From the NCBI RefSeq assembly GCF_022539315.1, contig NC_066336.1, positions 3,972,600 through 4,036,599 on the forward strand: DNA of 64,000 nt. The letters are read 5' to 3'. The notes beneath the pieces are model-generated. The model ran no database searches, was not told where the DNA came from, and saw only the letters and a list, made by a program, of their open reading frames with translations. A program made the translations under genes and the position numbers. Position 1 is the first letter of the stretch. Every line of letters begins with the position of its first letter. Shown here piece after piece: positions 11,661-23,929 of the stretch. The stretch is from Serinus canaria. Taxonomy: Eukaryota; Chordata; Aves; Passeriformes; Fringillidae.

Positions 11661-14574
11661 GAAGACAATTGCCAGCTTCCACAGAGGAAGAAAATCCCCA
11701 ACTTTGGTGGGAGTGGAAAATTTTAGGAGCATTAAAAGCCACCAGAGTGAGCATGAGACACCCACACCCCATTCACACTGTGCACAGCAGAACTGGACTT
11801 AAACCCTGGCTTAACTGCAAGGGAAATGTGAAATGCTTTGATGATTTGAGGTTCTTCAGAAGGAACAGAAACTCTCCTTTCACCCCACAGCCTCAATAAA
11901 GCATCACTGACTCAGCTCCAGCCATGAACCAGCAATCAGGTAGCCCTGCCATGGAGCTGTGGCCATCTCCCTCCTCTCTGAAGTCTGTGGCTGGCAGAGG
12001 AGCTGAGCTGCAAAGAAATTACCCCCTCCTCCAAAAAAAAAACCAAAAAAACAAACCACCCCAAAAGCCCCAAACCAATCCCCCAAAACTGAATTTGCAA
12101 TAGTTAGCAACCAATCCTTTCAGCAAACTTTTCACATCCACCAATTATAGCTCAGCCCTCCCTCACTTTGTCACTCAGGTATCACCTGTGAGATCAACCA
12201 GACCTTTATCCAAGTGTTTGACACCTTTCTTGCAGAAAGATTTAAGGGCTCTCACAGAGAAAAGCTGTTCTCAGTTTTATTTTTCTATTTTAAGTCTTGC
12301 TTATTTAAGGATATTTGTCTCAGTGGTTAAACCCCTGATGTTTTACCTGTTGCAAAGGAGAAAAAAGCAGCAAAGCTTGCTCAGGAAAGTAGCTAAAAAA
12401 AACCTCCCAGGGGTCCAAATGATTTATTCTCTCTTTGGTCCTTCAGCCTCCTCTTCTATTAAAACATGGGTGAAGTTTAGCCCTCTAAAAATTAATTGCT
12501 GACAAGTTCCTGCTATGATGTATCTCTCCAGAGGTTTTGTTGGCACCTGAGAGTTGCTGCTCTGCACATCTGTACTAAAAACTGTCTGCTGGCCATAAAT
12601 CCTGCCCTCTGCTCCCTTATTTATTCCAAATGGGAGTGAGGGCCAGCTGGAGAGGCAGGGGGAGAGGGGAATTAGCCAGGCAGACACTTCCCAGGCAGCC
12701 ACAGAGCTGGGCTGTGCCTCCAGCTAACGAGGAGGGAGAAGCAGAGACTGCCAGAGCTTTATTGATGATTTGGGACGACCATCAGAAAGCCCAAACAATA
12801 AAATCACTGGAACTGCTGATTTGTGCATGCAGGTTAAACCTCCTCCAGCTTTCCCCATCATTTCATTTCATTTCCCCCCCTTCCCCTTCAGGTGAAAGGA
12901 AAAAGCTGGTTTTGAGCAGAACTAAAAACCCAGCAATGCTACCACCAAGGAAAACCTGTCAAATTCCAAGCTCAGAGAGCTCAGAACTGCTTTTGTTCTT
13001 TTGAATGGGGCAGGGAAAGAAGTAATGCATGAAAAATGGAACAAGGTGTCAGTATTTATATCCACAAAGCCAAGGCAAAGGAACAGCTCCTTGATAATGG
13101 CTTTCCTGCCACCAGCCTGGGAGCCCTCAAAGGGAGGGATAAAAGCAGGGCACGATCTGAGCAGCTCAGCTCATGCAGAGGAAGAAACTCATCTGAGACA
13201 CATTATTTGCCAAGCATGACCTTTGTTGGCTTGATGGGGATCTCATGAGCTGGAGGTCTAAAGGTCTTTGGCACCTGGAGGGGGAGCAGCATCCACCACA
13301 GGAGTGGATTTTCAGGCACACCATAACTACTGCTTCAATTTTCCCTCTGGTTAAGAGCTGATCCTTTTGCAGGTGAGGAGAAATGAGCAGAAAAAAACGT
13401 GGATGTAGCTGGGATTGACATTTTGGACTTGGCTACTGTGAGTTATTTTGATTTCCTTGTCCCACCTCTGGCAGAGTTGGCAATTCCAGTAGGGAATCAT
13501 TGCTCAGAGTTCTCCTCCTCACCCACCATGTAAAAAAATCCTTTCTCCACAGCTCAGGATCCACAGCTTGGTGCAGTTGGGAGTGGAGGCCCAGGGAAGC
13601 ATCAGAGGCAAAGGAGGGCTCCAAAGTCTCCATCCCTGAGTTTATTTCAGGGCTGAGATCTTGCTTCCCCTCGCAGAAAGCAGACACAATGAGGACATCA
13701 AGCAGCAGGGAGGGAGGGTTGTTTAGTGTGCAAACAGGAATAATAATATGAAAATGAGTGATGGAGAATTCAGGAGGAATATCAGGGGAAATATCCACCA
13801 TGGAGAATCACTGAGCTCTGCCAGGCTCTGATGTGGAAAACACTCCTTGGCATGGCCAAAACCTCAGCCCTGCCCTGTCCAAAGATTGCCCCAAAACCAG
13901 AATTTTTTTGGTCAAACCAAGAGCCACGAACCCTCCCAGCCTGTGCCATCCCTGTTTTAGGCTGAGGAGACCAGGGGAGTCTGGATCTCCTTCTCCTGCT
14001 CCCTCCCCATGGAGAATCACTGTTTTCATTAGGTGAGCAGCTCCTGCCTTTCCTACCTGCAAACTCTGCGGTGTTTTCCAGCAAGAGCTGCCCCAGGAAT
14101 ATAAACCAGGCACATTTGTGCAGAAAGAATGACAGGATTAAGTTTTGTTTAATGTTTCCTTCCTCTCAGTGCACTCCTGATGCCAAGAAGAGATGCAGAC
14201 GCAGGAGGAGTGGAATATGATTGTACTATAAAACAACAATAGGCTGGATCGAACCATTTTAGGAGCAAGAACAAATTTACCAAGAAAAAAAAACCAACTT
14301 AAAATAGAAATAGTTACAGCCGGAGCACATCCCAAGGAAGCAGATGGTACAGTCTGTTTTACTAATTAGTTTTCAGACCCAGTTGTAGAAATTGGAAGTG
14401 ATAAACAGCATTTCTCTGTCAGGATCCAAAAGTGTTTGAAACAGTCTAAGAGAGTGGAGTAATTGCAGGGGAATGTTCACAGAGAGATCTAAGTCACTAT
14501 TTCAGCACAGTGTGGTTTTTATTTCTTTAAATGAGTAGTGATCCTTCCTTCATATGAGAAGGAAAACAGAATCA
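11661..14574. other. Gene-free stretch
   Basis: No exon or transposon recognised over 2.9 kb. Small features are an A/C-rich tract at about 12030-12085 and a C run with the CCATTTCATTTC-type simple sequence near 12870. Open frames of up to about 124 codons overlap on both strands and lack coding character. Confidence 0.55.
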
Positions 14575-14850
14575 GGAAATCATGGAATGGTTTGGGTTGG
14601 GAGGGAATGTAAAGATCATCCATTTTCATCCCCCTACCATGGGCAGGGTTATCTTCCACCAGACCAGGGTGCTCCAAGCCCTGTCCAACCTTCCAGGGAC
14701 ACTTCCAGGGATGGGGCAGCCACAGCTTCTCTGGGAAATCCATCCCAGCCCTCACCACCCTCACAGGGAAGAATTTCCTCCCAATATCCCATCTGACCCT
14801 GCCCTCTGGGAGTGGGAACCCACTGCCCCTTGTCCTGTCACTCCACTTCC
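14575..14850 (-). mobile_element. CR1 LINE 3' fragment
   Basis: Long reverse-oriented tail: ATCATGGAATGGTTTGGG at the 3' end, CCATGGGCAGGGTTATC, GGTGCTCCAAGCCCTGTCC, GGGCAGCCACAGCTTCTCTG, CACCCTCACAGGGAAGAATT and CCCCTTGTCCTGTCACTCC. About 275 bp, 5'-truncated. Confidence 0.93.
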
Positions 14851-15315
14851 TGATGGAGTCAGTTAGAATTCATCTCATTCTGATTTTCAATGAGCATTTT
14901 TTTATTATCTCCTTATTTATTGCATTCCTTTGTCCTCACACAGTGCCCAGGCCCTCTGACAGATGTGGTCACACTGGACAGGCCAAAGCGTGGGAGGTGC
15001 ACAGACATCTCACCCCCCAAATTCCTCATCCCCTCTGTGTGGAACACATTCCCCCAGCTCACAAGAATGAATCAATCTCCAGCTCCTGTTCTGTAGAGCA
15101 GACATTGCTATTCCCATTTCTCTCTGGGCTCACAGATGGGCTGTGACTTCACAGAGGCATTAACAGCCCCCCAGGCCCCCCCACCATCCATTATTCAGGG
15201 AGGGAAGTGAGAGGCAGAGTTTAAGTTCTCCCCAAATTCATGGCTGTGCTGCACTAATGACTTTGCAAAAGCAGAACTGTTCAGCACCATCCTTTCCCAG
15301 CCCTAATGCACAGAG
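14851..15315. other. Gene-free stretch
   Basis: No recognised feature; a short AT-rich part follows the CR1. Confidence 0.5.
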
Positions 15316-15378
15316 ATGGAATCAGAGAATCATTAAGGTTGGAAAAAACCTCCAAGATCATCAAGTCCAACCTTTGAA
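15316..15378 (-). mobile_element. CR1 3' remnant (second subfamily)
   Basis: AATCATTAAGGTTGGAAAAA, then CCTCCAAGATCATCAAGTCC, the 3' tail of the CR1 subfamily also seen at 11565 and 26966. Only about 60 bp are recognisable. Confidence 0.8.
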
Positions 15379-16129
15379 AATCTTCAAAATCTGCATAGGT
15401 TTTGTGCCTATCACGAGAACTTTCTGCAGCCTTTCAAAAATTAGCAGAACAGCACTTTTGGGGTAAAAATCTGCAGTTTGGCATCGAAAGGATTTGTTTC
15501 CTTTTGTGTTGAAACAGGCAGTACAAAAAGAATGGTCTGACATGAACAAAGAAAGGCATTTAGGGCAAGTCAGAAACAAAGAATGGGTTTCCTTCCTGGT
15601 GGACTGTGAGGTACTGCAGGAAAAACAGCCCTGCCATGAGGAGAAATGCTAAATCCAAAGATTTTTTTTGAGAAAATGGCACCTCCAGCTCCAGCACTGA
15701 AGCATCCCCAGCCCCTCCTGGCTGCAAAGGTCCCAGCACAGCTCCACACATCACAGCAGCACCAGGGAGGAATGGCCTGGCACCCCTGGGGAACCAGGGG
15801 CTTCAGGCAATCTGTTCTATTTCAAGGAGAAGAAATTATAGGAGGAAAAAGAAAAAAAAATCAATGATTCTCACTTGAAAAATGGTCACAAGTCATAAAT
15901 CCCATTTTGCACCAGCACAGCTGGGCTCGGTCTCTGCTCCCTCCTGCTCTCCCTGGTTGCAGGGGTGTTGAGCTCCTTGATTTTAAACATATTTGAAATG
16001 CACACTGCACCCTGCTTTGCCTGGGCTGAAGGCTGAAAAAGCAGAGAGCTCAGGGCTTTCACCTGCAGAGCTTCAGGCAGGGCCAGCAGCACAGCCAGGG
16101 CTGCTGTGGCTCAGGCTGGGACACACCAG
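15379..16129. other. Gene-free stretch
   Basis: No exon or repeat recognised; short A-rich and T-rich runs near 15660 and 15845. Confidence 0.5.
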
Positions 16130-16205
16130 AGACAGAATCACCACATTGTGAAGGCTGGAAATGCCCTCCAGCATCATCAAGTCCAACTTTTGACCAAACT
16201 GTGCC
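16130..16205 (-). mobile_element. CR1 3' remnant (second subfamily)
   Basis: Degraded tail: TTGTGAAGGCTGGAAATGCC, then CATCATCAAGTCCAACTTTT. Same subfamily as at 15316 and in the same orientation. Confidence 0.65.
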
Positions 16206-16825
16206 CTCTTCAGCAAGCTGTGAGGACTTGGGACACAGGCTGTCCCCACAGCCACAGCTCTGCATCCCCTGGCCCAGGAGCAGCATCTGCCAAAATATTT
16301 CAACAGCCCTTCCAGTAGGCATTCATGAGCCTCTCTGGCACAAACACACACCTGGAGCCATTTCTGTGAAACCATTTCTTTTTAAACCCAGCAGGAGAGA
16401 ACAGCTGTATTTTATAGGCTTTAGGCTTTATGGGGAGCAGTGAATTTCTTTAATTGCTGCGTGGCAAGAGCACAGTTCTGCTTCTCAACTCCAAGGAAAA
16501 GCTGGAAAAGTGTCCAGGGCAAATTCCCCAGAGCATGGGCAGAGCTGGTGACGTTCCACAAGTCCCCTCTTTTATTAAAAGCCTACAGTAAATGGGGATT
16601 TAATTCCATCTGCTTCTCTCAGTGCCCTCCCTGGAGTGCTCCTGTGCAGGTTAAGGTGATAGGCACAGCTTGGTTGTGGCACCCAGCCAGGGTGCTGGGC
16701 TTGCTCCAACACTGAGGGACCCAAAAGGACCCAAATGTCACCTCTTGAGTTAAAAACTTCAACACTGCAGCTCTGGAGCAATAAAAGAGCAGATGGAAGC
16801 AGGAGATCAAAGAGGTTGTGCTGCA
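16206..16825. other. Gene-free stretch
   Basis: No supported gene or transposon. Open frames are under 120 codons and overlap on both strands. Confidence 0.5.
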
Positions 16826-17048
16826 GAGAGCTGCTTCCAGCAGAAGTTACTCAGCACCTTTTGACTTGCAAAGCATCTCATTGTGACAGGAGGGTTGGGA
16901 GAGCAGCCTGGAATCCCAGAGTGGGGCAGGTTTATGGGGCCACAGAGGGTGACCTGCTCCAGCAGGGCCATCCCAGGGCCCAGCAGAGTGTGCAGAGAGC
17001 TCTGGGACAGCTGCACCTGGGGATCAGCCACACAAACCCACGTGGGGG
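16826..17048. repeat. Dispersed GC-rich unit, locus 1 left part
   Basis: This stretch and 24381-24572 are near-identical for about 190 bp. Landmarks are GAGAGCTGCTTCCAG, CACCTTTTGACTTGCAAAGC, CCCAGAGTGGGGCAGG, GTGACCTGCTCCAGCAGGGC, GTGTGCAGAGAGCTCTGG and CAGCTGCACCTGGGGA. The core from CCCAGAGTGG (16915) repeats after the inserted LTR at 17449; subtracting the LTR and one target copy gives a period of 148 bp. I do not recognise the family. Confidence 0.8.
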
Positions 17049-17428
17049 TGTCACCGACATGTTTTATGAAAAATCCTTTCCTTAGGATTTTTTCCTCCTG
17101 AGAAGCTGAGAGGCCTCAGGAACAAAGTGCAAACAAAGATTCTCTGCTGCTGTGGGATGCAGCAGGTGGGGCTGGGATTGGTCTCTGTGGTTGTTTCTCA
17201 TTAATGGCCAATCCCAGCCCAGCTGTCCAGACTGTCTGGGTCACAGACAAACCTTTGTTGTTCATTCCTTTTCTATTCTTAGCTTCCTTCTGCTGAAATC
17301 CTTCCTTCTATTCTTTTAGTATAGTTTTAATATATTATCTATCATAAAATAATAAATCAGCCTTCTGAACATGGAGTTAAGATTCTCATCTCTTCCCTCA
17401 TCCTGGGACCCCTGTGAACATTGACACA
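17049..17428 (+). mobile_element. LTR family 3, copy 2, solo LTR with perfect 6-bp target duplication
   Basis: Starts TGTCACCGACATGTTTTATG and ends CATTGACACA. It is flanked on both sides by TGGGGG (17043-17048 and 17429-17434), a perfect 6-bp duplication. Internal landmarks match the copy at 10005: CTCCTGAGAAGCTGAGAGGC, GGCCAATCCCAGCCCAGCTG, TATAGTTTTAATATATTATC, AATAAATCAGCCTTCTGAA and CATCCTGGGACCCCTGTGAA. It interrupts a tandem pair of the dispersed GC-rich unit exactly at the unit junction. Confidence 0.92.
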
Positions 17429-17700
17429 TGGGGGATGGATCCCACAGTCCCAGAGTGGGGCAGGGCTCAGGGTCCACAGAGCTCAGCTGGTGCCACCTCC
17501 CAGGGCCCAGGGCCCAGCAGGGTGGGCAGGGGGCTCTGGAATGTCCCCAGGGAGGGACAATCCACAGCCAGTCCTGGCTGGGCTCTGTCCCAGTGCCCAC
17601 AGGGAAGTTCTGCTCCTGGGCAGGGGAATTGCTGGGCTCAGGCCCTGCCCGTGGCTCCGGGGCCATTGCTGGGCCTGGGGCTGGGCCTGGGCCTGCTCCG
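17429..17700. repeat. Dispersed GC-rich unit, locus 1 right part
   Basis: Resumes the GC-rich family after the LTR: GGATGGATCCCACAGTCC, GAGCTCAGCTGGTGCCACC, CCCAGCAGGGTGGGCAGG, TGGAATGTCCCCAGGG and GGGAAGTTCTGCTCCTGGGC. It is near-identical to 45179-45377 over about 200 bp. It continues past that copy into CGTGGCTCCGGGGCC, CATTGCTGGGCCTG and GAGCTCTGCACACAGGGACA, which are shared with 56318-56375. It therefore links fragments that are separate elsewhere in the window. Overlapping open frames of up to 240 codons are low-complexity artefacts. Confidence 0.8.
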
Positions 17701-17822
17701 AGCTCTGCACACAGGGACAGACAGGGATGGACAGGGGGACAGACAGGGACAGACAGGGACTGACAGACAGGGACACACAGGGACAGACTGGGGGATACAG
17801 GGACACAACAGGACACCCAGGG
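17701..17822. repeat. Short-period minisatellite, about 10-bp units
   Basis: Imperfect decamers of the type CAGGGACAGA or CAGGGACACA follow the CTGCACACAGGGACAG border of the GC-rich family. The same border and the same decamer type occur at 56360-56700. The array gives collagen-like or SVCPCVPV-type open frames that are not genes. Confidence 0.85.
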
Positions 17823-20800
17823 CTGAGGGCCCCTCTTAGATCCCCTCAGCCCCAGCTCCCTCAGCTCCACAGCTCTCCAGGAGCTCCTGGCCCCATCCTG
17901 AGGAGCCAGAGCTCAACACAGCAGCCCAAGGACAGCACTGGCCAGCACAGGGGACAGGGCAGCTGGGATTTGGGGTGTCACCAGCAGCTGGGATTTGGGG
18001 TGTGCCCAGCACAGGGGACAGGGCAGCTGGGATTTGGGGTGCTGGGGATTCATCCCCATGGATTTCAGTCCCAGTGTTCCTGCTGCCTTCAGTCTTGCAG
18101 CAAACTCTGCTGCACCCCAAGGCAGCTCCTGCAGCCCCAGTGACCCCTCCAAGCCCCAGCAGAAAACCACCCAAACCAAGCCCTGCCCCACCCCTGGAGA
18201 GGCCAGCAGGGCTATTTATAGAACACCTGATTGCAGCTCTCTTTGTAACCCCCCTTCCCCATTACCTCATGTCTAGGGCTTGATTTCAATCACAGCCCTA
18301 TTTTCACATAAAACCCCAGCTATTTTTAGGGCTAAGTAAGTAAATGGCTCATAAATAGCTTCTTGATTCCTACCAGTTCATGTTGCTCTTCCATGTCCTA
18401 CTTCTCTCCTCTGAAACTTTTGTCCCTCCCTGGTGACAGCGTGTCACAGGGAGCTGCACCTTAAGTGTTTTCTAATAAAGGAAGTCAGGGAGGGAGAGGA
18501 ACCAGGTTCCTGTAATTGCCTCAGCAAACAGCCCAACATGCACTTAGACAGGAGGATCAGGGGGCCTGGGTGACAACTTAATTTCACACTTCTCATGATT
18601 AGAGCTGGTAGGAAAATTGATTTCTCTCCCTGCACTGCCCACATTCCCGTTTGGAACGAGCCACCCAAACTTTTCACAAAGGAAAAATGAATTTCAATTG
18701 ACACAGTTTGGGTTTTCTTCAGCTAATCAAAGGCAGCCTCCTAATTAAAGCAGTGTGCAAATAGCAGAGGGAAAACACAACTGTCCTGTCCTGATTCTTC
18801 CCACCTGGATGGATTTACCTGCTCAGCCTGGAGGAGGAGGTTCTACTCCATGAAAAGGTGTGGAATCCTCTGCTGCAGGGCTCTGAATGGGGAGCAGGGC
18901 TGGGGGAAGGAAGGAGCTGCCTGGTTCCTGCTGGGCAACCCCCAAAAATGTGGATTTAAGTCACAAACCCACCCTGGGTCTGAGAATTTGGGGTGAGGGT
19001 TGGCTGGGAGTTGGAAAATTTGACACTGCACAGGTTTCCAGCTGGGAAACAGGGACAAACCCCCTTCCGTGCCAGGGATTCCCCAGGGATCACTGCCCTG
19101 GAACACGTGGCACTTGGGGACAGCTCTGCCACTCCAGGCTGGGCCATTTTAGCTCCTGGAAGCTGAGCATCTCCCACAACATCCATCCCAACCACCCAGC
19201 TGCAGCAGCAAGTCCCTAACCCTATCCCCAGAGTTCTGTGATCCCATTGCTTATTTTAGGACAAACTTCTTTAAGGAAGCCCAGCCTGACCCCCAAACCA
19301 GGGTGAGAGTGGCCTCCCTTAACCCTGAGACCTTGGGGAGACTTTAAAAAGCTTTAAACACTTTAAAATACACCAGGCAGCAGCCAGGCCAGGAGAAGAA
19401 GCTTGTTCATAATGGTGACAGCAATAAAGCTGCAGCACGATTTGCTGCTCTGTGCCACACATTTGTTTGGAGTTAATCTTATTTGCTTTTGGAGGGTTTC
19501 TCAGCTTTTCAATAAGCAGAACATGAAAGCAGTGACAGGTTCAGCAGGTGCCTCCTTCCAGCAGGGAAATCCTGCTCTGGCAGTGAAGTGCTTGAAGCAC
19601 AAAGAATATTCTCTGCAAATTCTCCAGCACAGGCTGTTCCCACATTTCCCTGTGCTTCCATCCCATTCCTTGGGGAGGGTCCCTGGGGGTCACCCCAGCT
19701 GTGTTTTGAGCTGGGCTGAGCAATCCCCACTGCAAATCTCTGTTGGCCAAGGACCCCTGAGCTGCCCCAGGGCTGCCCCAAATCCCAGTGACACCGTTTC
19801 ACACGCTCTGCCACTGTGCACAGCGGGGAACAAACCCCACAACTCAGGGCTGTGGTATCTCCAGAAACACTTTTGGGACTGCAGGAAGTACAGGCAGCTG
19901 CTATTGTGTCTCATCTGAGCTCCCTGTCCCAGAAAAGGGTGATCAACAACTTTTCAGGTGACAACTTTATTTGTATGTTTATTCTAAAGCACAGAGAGCT
20001 GTCCTAGAGAGGTGCCAAGTGACATTTGATGTGGCACCCTTAAGCTGAGAAGAATTGCTCTATAGTTTGCAACTTACTGTACATGTTTGCTTGTCAGGGA
20101 AGGCTACAAACCTATTTTAATTAAAAGTGGAGCTGGGGACTGACAGCTGAACTGAGCTGCTTTGAAAAGAAGTGCTGAGAAGAGGCTGGGATGAGTTTTA
20201 AGTTTCTAAAATAGCCCCATGTTTTATATCAAAGGGAAAAAGGAACATCCCTCAATGGCATTTTACACAGTCAGCACAGGACAATGGACTGGAAGCTGAA
20301 GGTTCAAAATAATTCCACTTGGAATTAACTCTCCTCTGGGATGTTTGTTTTATCAGCCACATGCCCAAGGCTCCTTACACTCCTTGCACAAGAAGCACAA
20401 ATCCCCTTCCTCTCCCCCAGCCATTAGAACCACAGGGCAGGGAGAGGGAGAAGGAAATTGGTTTGATTTGATACACTTCAGCTGGATTTGGCCTTTTAAG
20501 GAATAGCTGCACTTTTCCATGGACAATGAGTTGAAAGTGCCCTGGGCTTCCCTGCACAGCATCCTGAGGGGAAAGGGAGGAATTTCATCTCTTGGTGTCC
20601 TTTGCTGACCCCAAAACCAGGGCTGGGGACCACCAGTGGCTCTGTGCCCATCACAGTTTGGCCACAGCTGCTCCTACAAAAACATCTTGCACCAGCTCTC
20701 CAAGCAGCACCTAATTGAAACATAAAAGCACAGTCCAGCTTTTTTATAGCATATACAAATAGTGCTTCTCCTCCTGGAACATTTGAACGTTCAGGAGGAG

Positions 20801-21249
20801 AGCGTGGATCAATAATTCTTCTATTAGATAATTGAAACATGCCTCTTGATTTACACTAATGCACTTGTTAAGCAATAAGTGATGGGGCTGTGGGCAGGCC
20901 TGCAGTGCTGGAGCTGGGCTTTGATTCATGGGCCGGGAGCAAGTGAGGGGCTCTCCCAGCTCAGCCCAGCCAAGCCCAGCCAAGCCCAGCTTTGCCTTTT
21001 ATAGGGCTTTACCCACCCAACATCTGGCAGGGCAGCTGGAGCCATCAGGGCTCCTCAGAGCAATAAACTCTTGGATTAAAGGGGTCCTTCTCTCTACTTT
21101 AATAAAAAGCATTTTTAAACCTCTGCCAGTGACCAAAGAGCCCAAAGGAGGCTCCTTCAGGCAGCCCTGGTGCTGATTCCCCTTTCAGAGCCCCTGCTAA
21201 CCTTTCACAGCCCAGGACAGGGCAGGTCCCATGTTCAGCAGTCCAGGGA
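17823..21249. other. Gene-free stretch
   Basis: No supported gene or transposon. Near 17942-18042 a segment with GGGCAGCTGGGATTTGGGG is duplicated at a 64-bp spacing, with a third partial copy between. Another short repeat of AAGCCCAGCC lies near 20968-20990. An open frame of 171 codons (19403-19918) has no recognisable domain. Confidence 0.5.
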
Positions 21250-21705
21250 TGCCTGGTGAAGGCTGAGCTAGAACAGAGGCTGAGCAGAGCTAAAGAATAA
21301 AGCAGGGATTTATTAAAAGGATCTCCTCCATGGATCCACCTTGGGCAGCACCAGAGCCCAGCCAAGGCTGCACCCAGGATGAACCAAAATGGGCACAAAA
21401 TGCTCAACTGGTCATGAGGTCTCTCACTTTTATAGTTTCTGCTTCATTTGCATCTTGGAGTTCATTGTCCAGTTCCAGCTTTAGGTTATCAAGTCTCATC
21501 CTTCTTGTTTTTCTCTCTTCAGCCCCCGGTGTTTGTGCTCTTGGCCTGAGATTTGGATCATTTGTCCGTGGTGCCCAGCTGGAGCAGGAATTGTTTTGTC
21601 TCCCTGCTCTGTGCAGAGCTCACCATCCCATAATATGCAGCCCAGACCCACCCACTAAAGCAGCACAGAACCTGAAAAATATCAAAGCTCAAACCTGAGG
21701 CACCA
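21250..21705 (-). mobile_element. LTR family 2, copy C
   Basis: Reverse orientation of the family seen at 3481 and 8165. On the minus strand it starts TGGTGCCTCAGGTTTGAGC, has a TATAAAAG promoter-like motif (plus-strand 21427-21434) and AATAAATCCC, and ends CAGCCTTCACCAGGCA. It is the best-preserved copy. The flanks do not give a clear target duplication. Confidence 0.82.
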
Positions 21706-23676
21706 CCAGGAAGCCCTTCCCAAGGTCCTCACCCCAAATGCAGAGCAGGACAGCCTTGGGAAGTCCTTCCCTGACAGACACCAGCCATGCCAAGGCCCAG
21801 CACTCAGCCAAGCAATTTGGTTCATCAAAGAGAAACATTTTGGCACTGCCTGGAGGGAGATGGGAGCCCAGGAGCACCACAGGACACTGCAGCAGCTCAG
21901 CCCTGCCTTGGGCTGGCTCAGGGCACAGCTCTTGGTACAGCTCTCATTGACTGCATCACTCCTGGCTCAAACTCCATGAAAAGTTCAGCTCAATTGTTCT
22001 TTCTGGAAAGTGAAGCCATAATCAATGCCTGAGCAGGCAGGCTGGTTCTGCTCCAGCACAGGCAGGATTAATTCCCATTGGATGGGAAGCAGCAGGATCT
22101 GTCTTGCACTCATTAGCTGTTACTCAGCTCCTCAAGGAGCAAACACTTCATGTGCCATTTTTGGTCAGAACTGCCTGATCAGTCATCCCCAGTGCCTCAG
22201 GGGAAGTCATAAATGTAGGACTTTTGCTCACTAGAAGGGGTGGGTGGAAACCTGATGCTCCAAGGTCTGCCCAGAACAGGAAACAAAACCTGCCAGAAAA
22301 GTTCACCTCGAGCTGGCTCATGAATCACCTGCAGCAGGAAAGGACCTTCAAAGCTGTGCCCAGAGGCACTGGCAAGCACAGCTACACAAACAAGGTTGTG
22401 AAGATCAGCTCCAAAAAGCCACCTGAGCTTTGTGCCTTCACCCCAGCCTCGCCTTTGCCTTGTTTACCCAGCAGCTCATCCAGAATCAGGTTGGATAATG
22501 GAGAAAATCCCTTCCACTGCACTGGCTGGAGCAGAGGAATGGTGACCTGTGGAGCACAGCCTCCAGCTCCTCCAGAGGATCCCATCACCCTGCATGCACT
22601 GGGGACAATGGGAGGACAATGCCATCATTTTCCTGCCCCCAACATACAGATGTGCTCAGGCATTCAGGTGAAGCTGCCCGGCAGCCATGGGAGGTGTAAT
22701 TAATCCCTTGCTTATTAAAGCCTCTGGCATCTTAAAGCAGTCATGAGCAGTCATTGAGCAGTCATTCCATAGGGGTGAGTCCTTCCCCAGCCCCTCCTCA
22801 CAGCTTACCCCGAGCAGGAGGGCCTGACTTGTGAGAGGTGGGCTTTTAACAAAAGCAGGGTGGATTTGGGATGTATTGCAGAAATGTCACCAGGGTGCCC
22901 GGGTGTCACTCAGGATCCACCCATGCCACCTGAGGGAAAGGATTCAAATATGCAAGCCTCAGATTATTTGGCTCAGGTTGGTTTAAAGGCTTTTCAGAAC
23001 TTTGTATTTTCTCTTTCTGAAAGAGAAAAGGATGCGGAGTCACTTTTCCCTTTTGGAGAACCCCAGTGCTCCCCTCCAGCCAGGAGATAACCCAGGGGTT
23101 TGTTCAGATCTCCTCCCACTCCCCTGCTTGTCCAGCAGCAGCTGAAGAAGCACCCACATGCTTCCAGCTTAAGAAGGTGCAAGGAAACACCCCAAGGAAA
23201 TTTGGATCAATAGAGCCAGTGGAGAATCTGTGCTGGGCTCCCCCCACAGCCCCCCAGCCCTCCCAGCACAGCAGGCACCAACGATTGCAGCAGCCTGGAG
23301 AGTTTCCAGCTGATGTCAAAGCCCAGCTGGACACAGTTAGCTCAGCCTAAGCCTAATTGTGCACAAAAAAACAAACCCAAAAAGCGAAAATCTGCATGTG
23401 CTTCAGTGCCCAACTACTGTGAGCAGACAGGGCCAGGGGATCTCTTCACATTCTTTGCTTCAGCAACTGCAAGTAAATGCATCAACATCTCCTCAAGAAC
23501 AGAGCAGGAGTCAGGACAAGTCCCTGCAGCTGCAGGAATGTGTGGGAAGGTCCCAGCAGACTGTGCAGGCTTTGTGTCTCAGCAAGGAATGAGGGAGGTT
23601 ATTGTGACAATTAAAAATTAAAAATGGAGAGAGCTGGCAGAGCTGCACTTCCCTTCAGCAGGGCCCAGATCCTGAA
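21706..23676. other. Gene-free stretch
   Basis: No supported gene. A decamer GAGCAGTCAT is repeated near 22744-22768. Open frames of up to 159 codons show no domains. Confidence 0.5.
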
Positions 23677-23891
23677 GTTACACACAGGTATTTCATGAGA
23701 AACCTGCAGCAAGTGAGGAGTTACACCCAGGCGTTTCATGAGAAACCTGCATTAGGTGAGGTGTTACACACAGGTATTTCATGAGAAACCTGCATTAGGT
23801 GAGGTGTTACACACGGGTATTTCATGAGAAACCTGCATTAGGTGAGGTGTTACACACAGGTATTTCATGAGAAACCTGCAGCAAGTGATGT
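23677..23891. repeat. Minisatellite, 5 x 43 bp
   Basis: Units start at 23677, 23720, 23763, 23806 and 23849, exactly 43 bp apart. Each contains GTTACACACAGGTATTTC, ATGAGAAACCTGCATTAG or a close variant. The outer two units share GCAGCAAGTGA while the middle ones have GCATTAGGTGA, which suggests amplification from the middle. A CR1 tail starts about 40 bp downstream. Confidence 0.95.
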
Positions 23892-23929
23892 CTGGGCAGC
23901 ACACAAAGCACTGCTGATAGGGACTGAGA

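Noticed and set aside
17316..17870. Cysteine- and proline-rich frames resembling secreted or keratin-like proteins
   Set aside because: They cover an LTR, the GC-rich repeat and the decamer array; similar frames appear at the unrelated 56-kb copy.
23677..23891. Regular direct repeats resembling a CRISPR array
   Set aside because: Units are head-to-tail with no unique spacers, and the window is vertebrate nuclear DNA.
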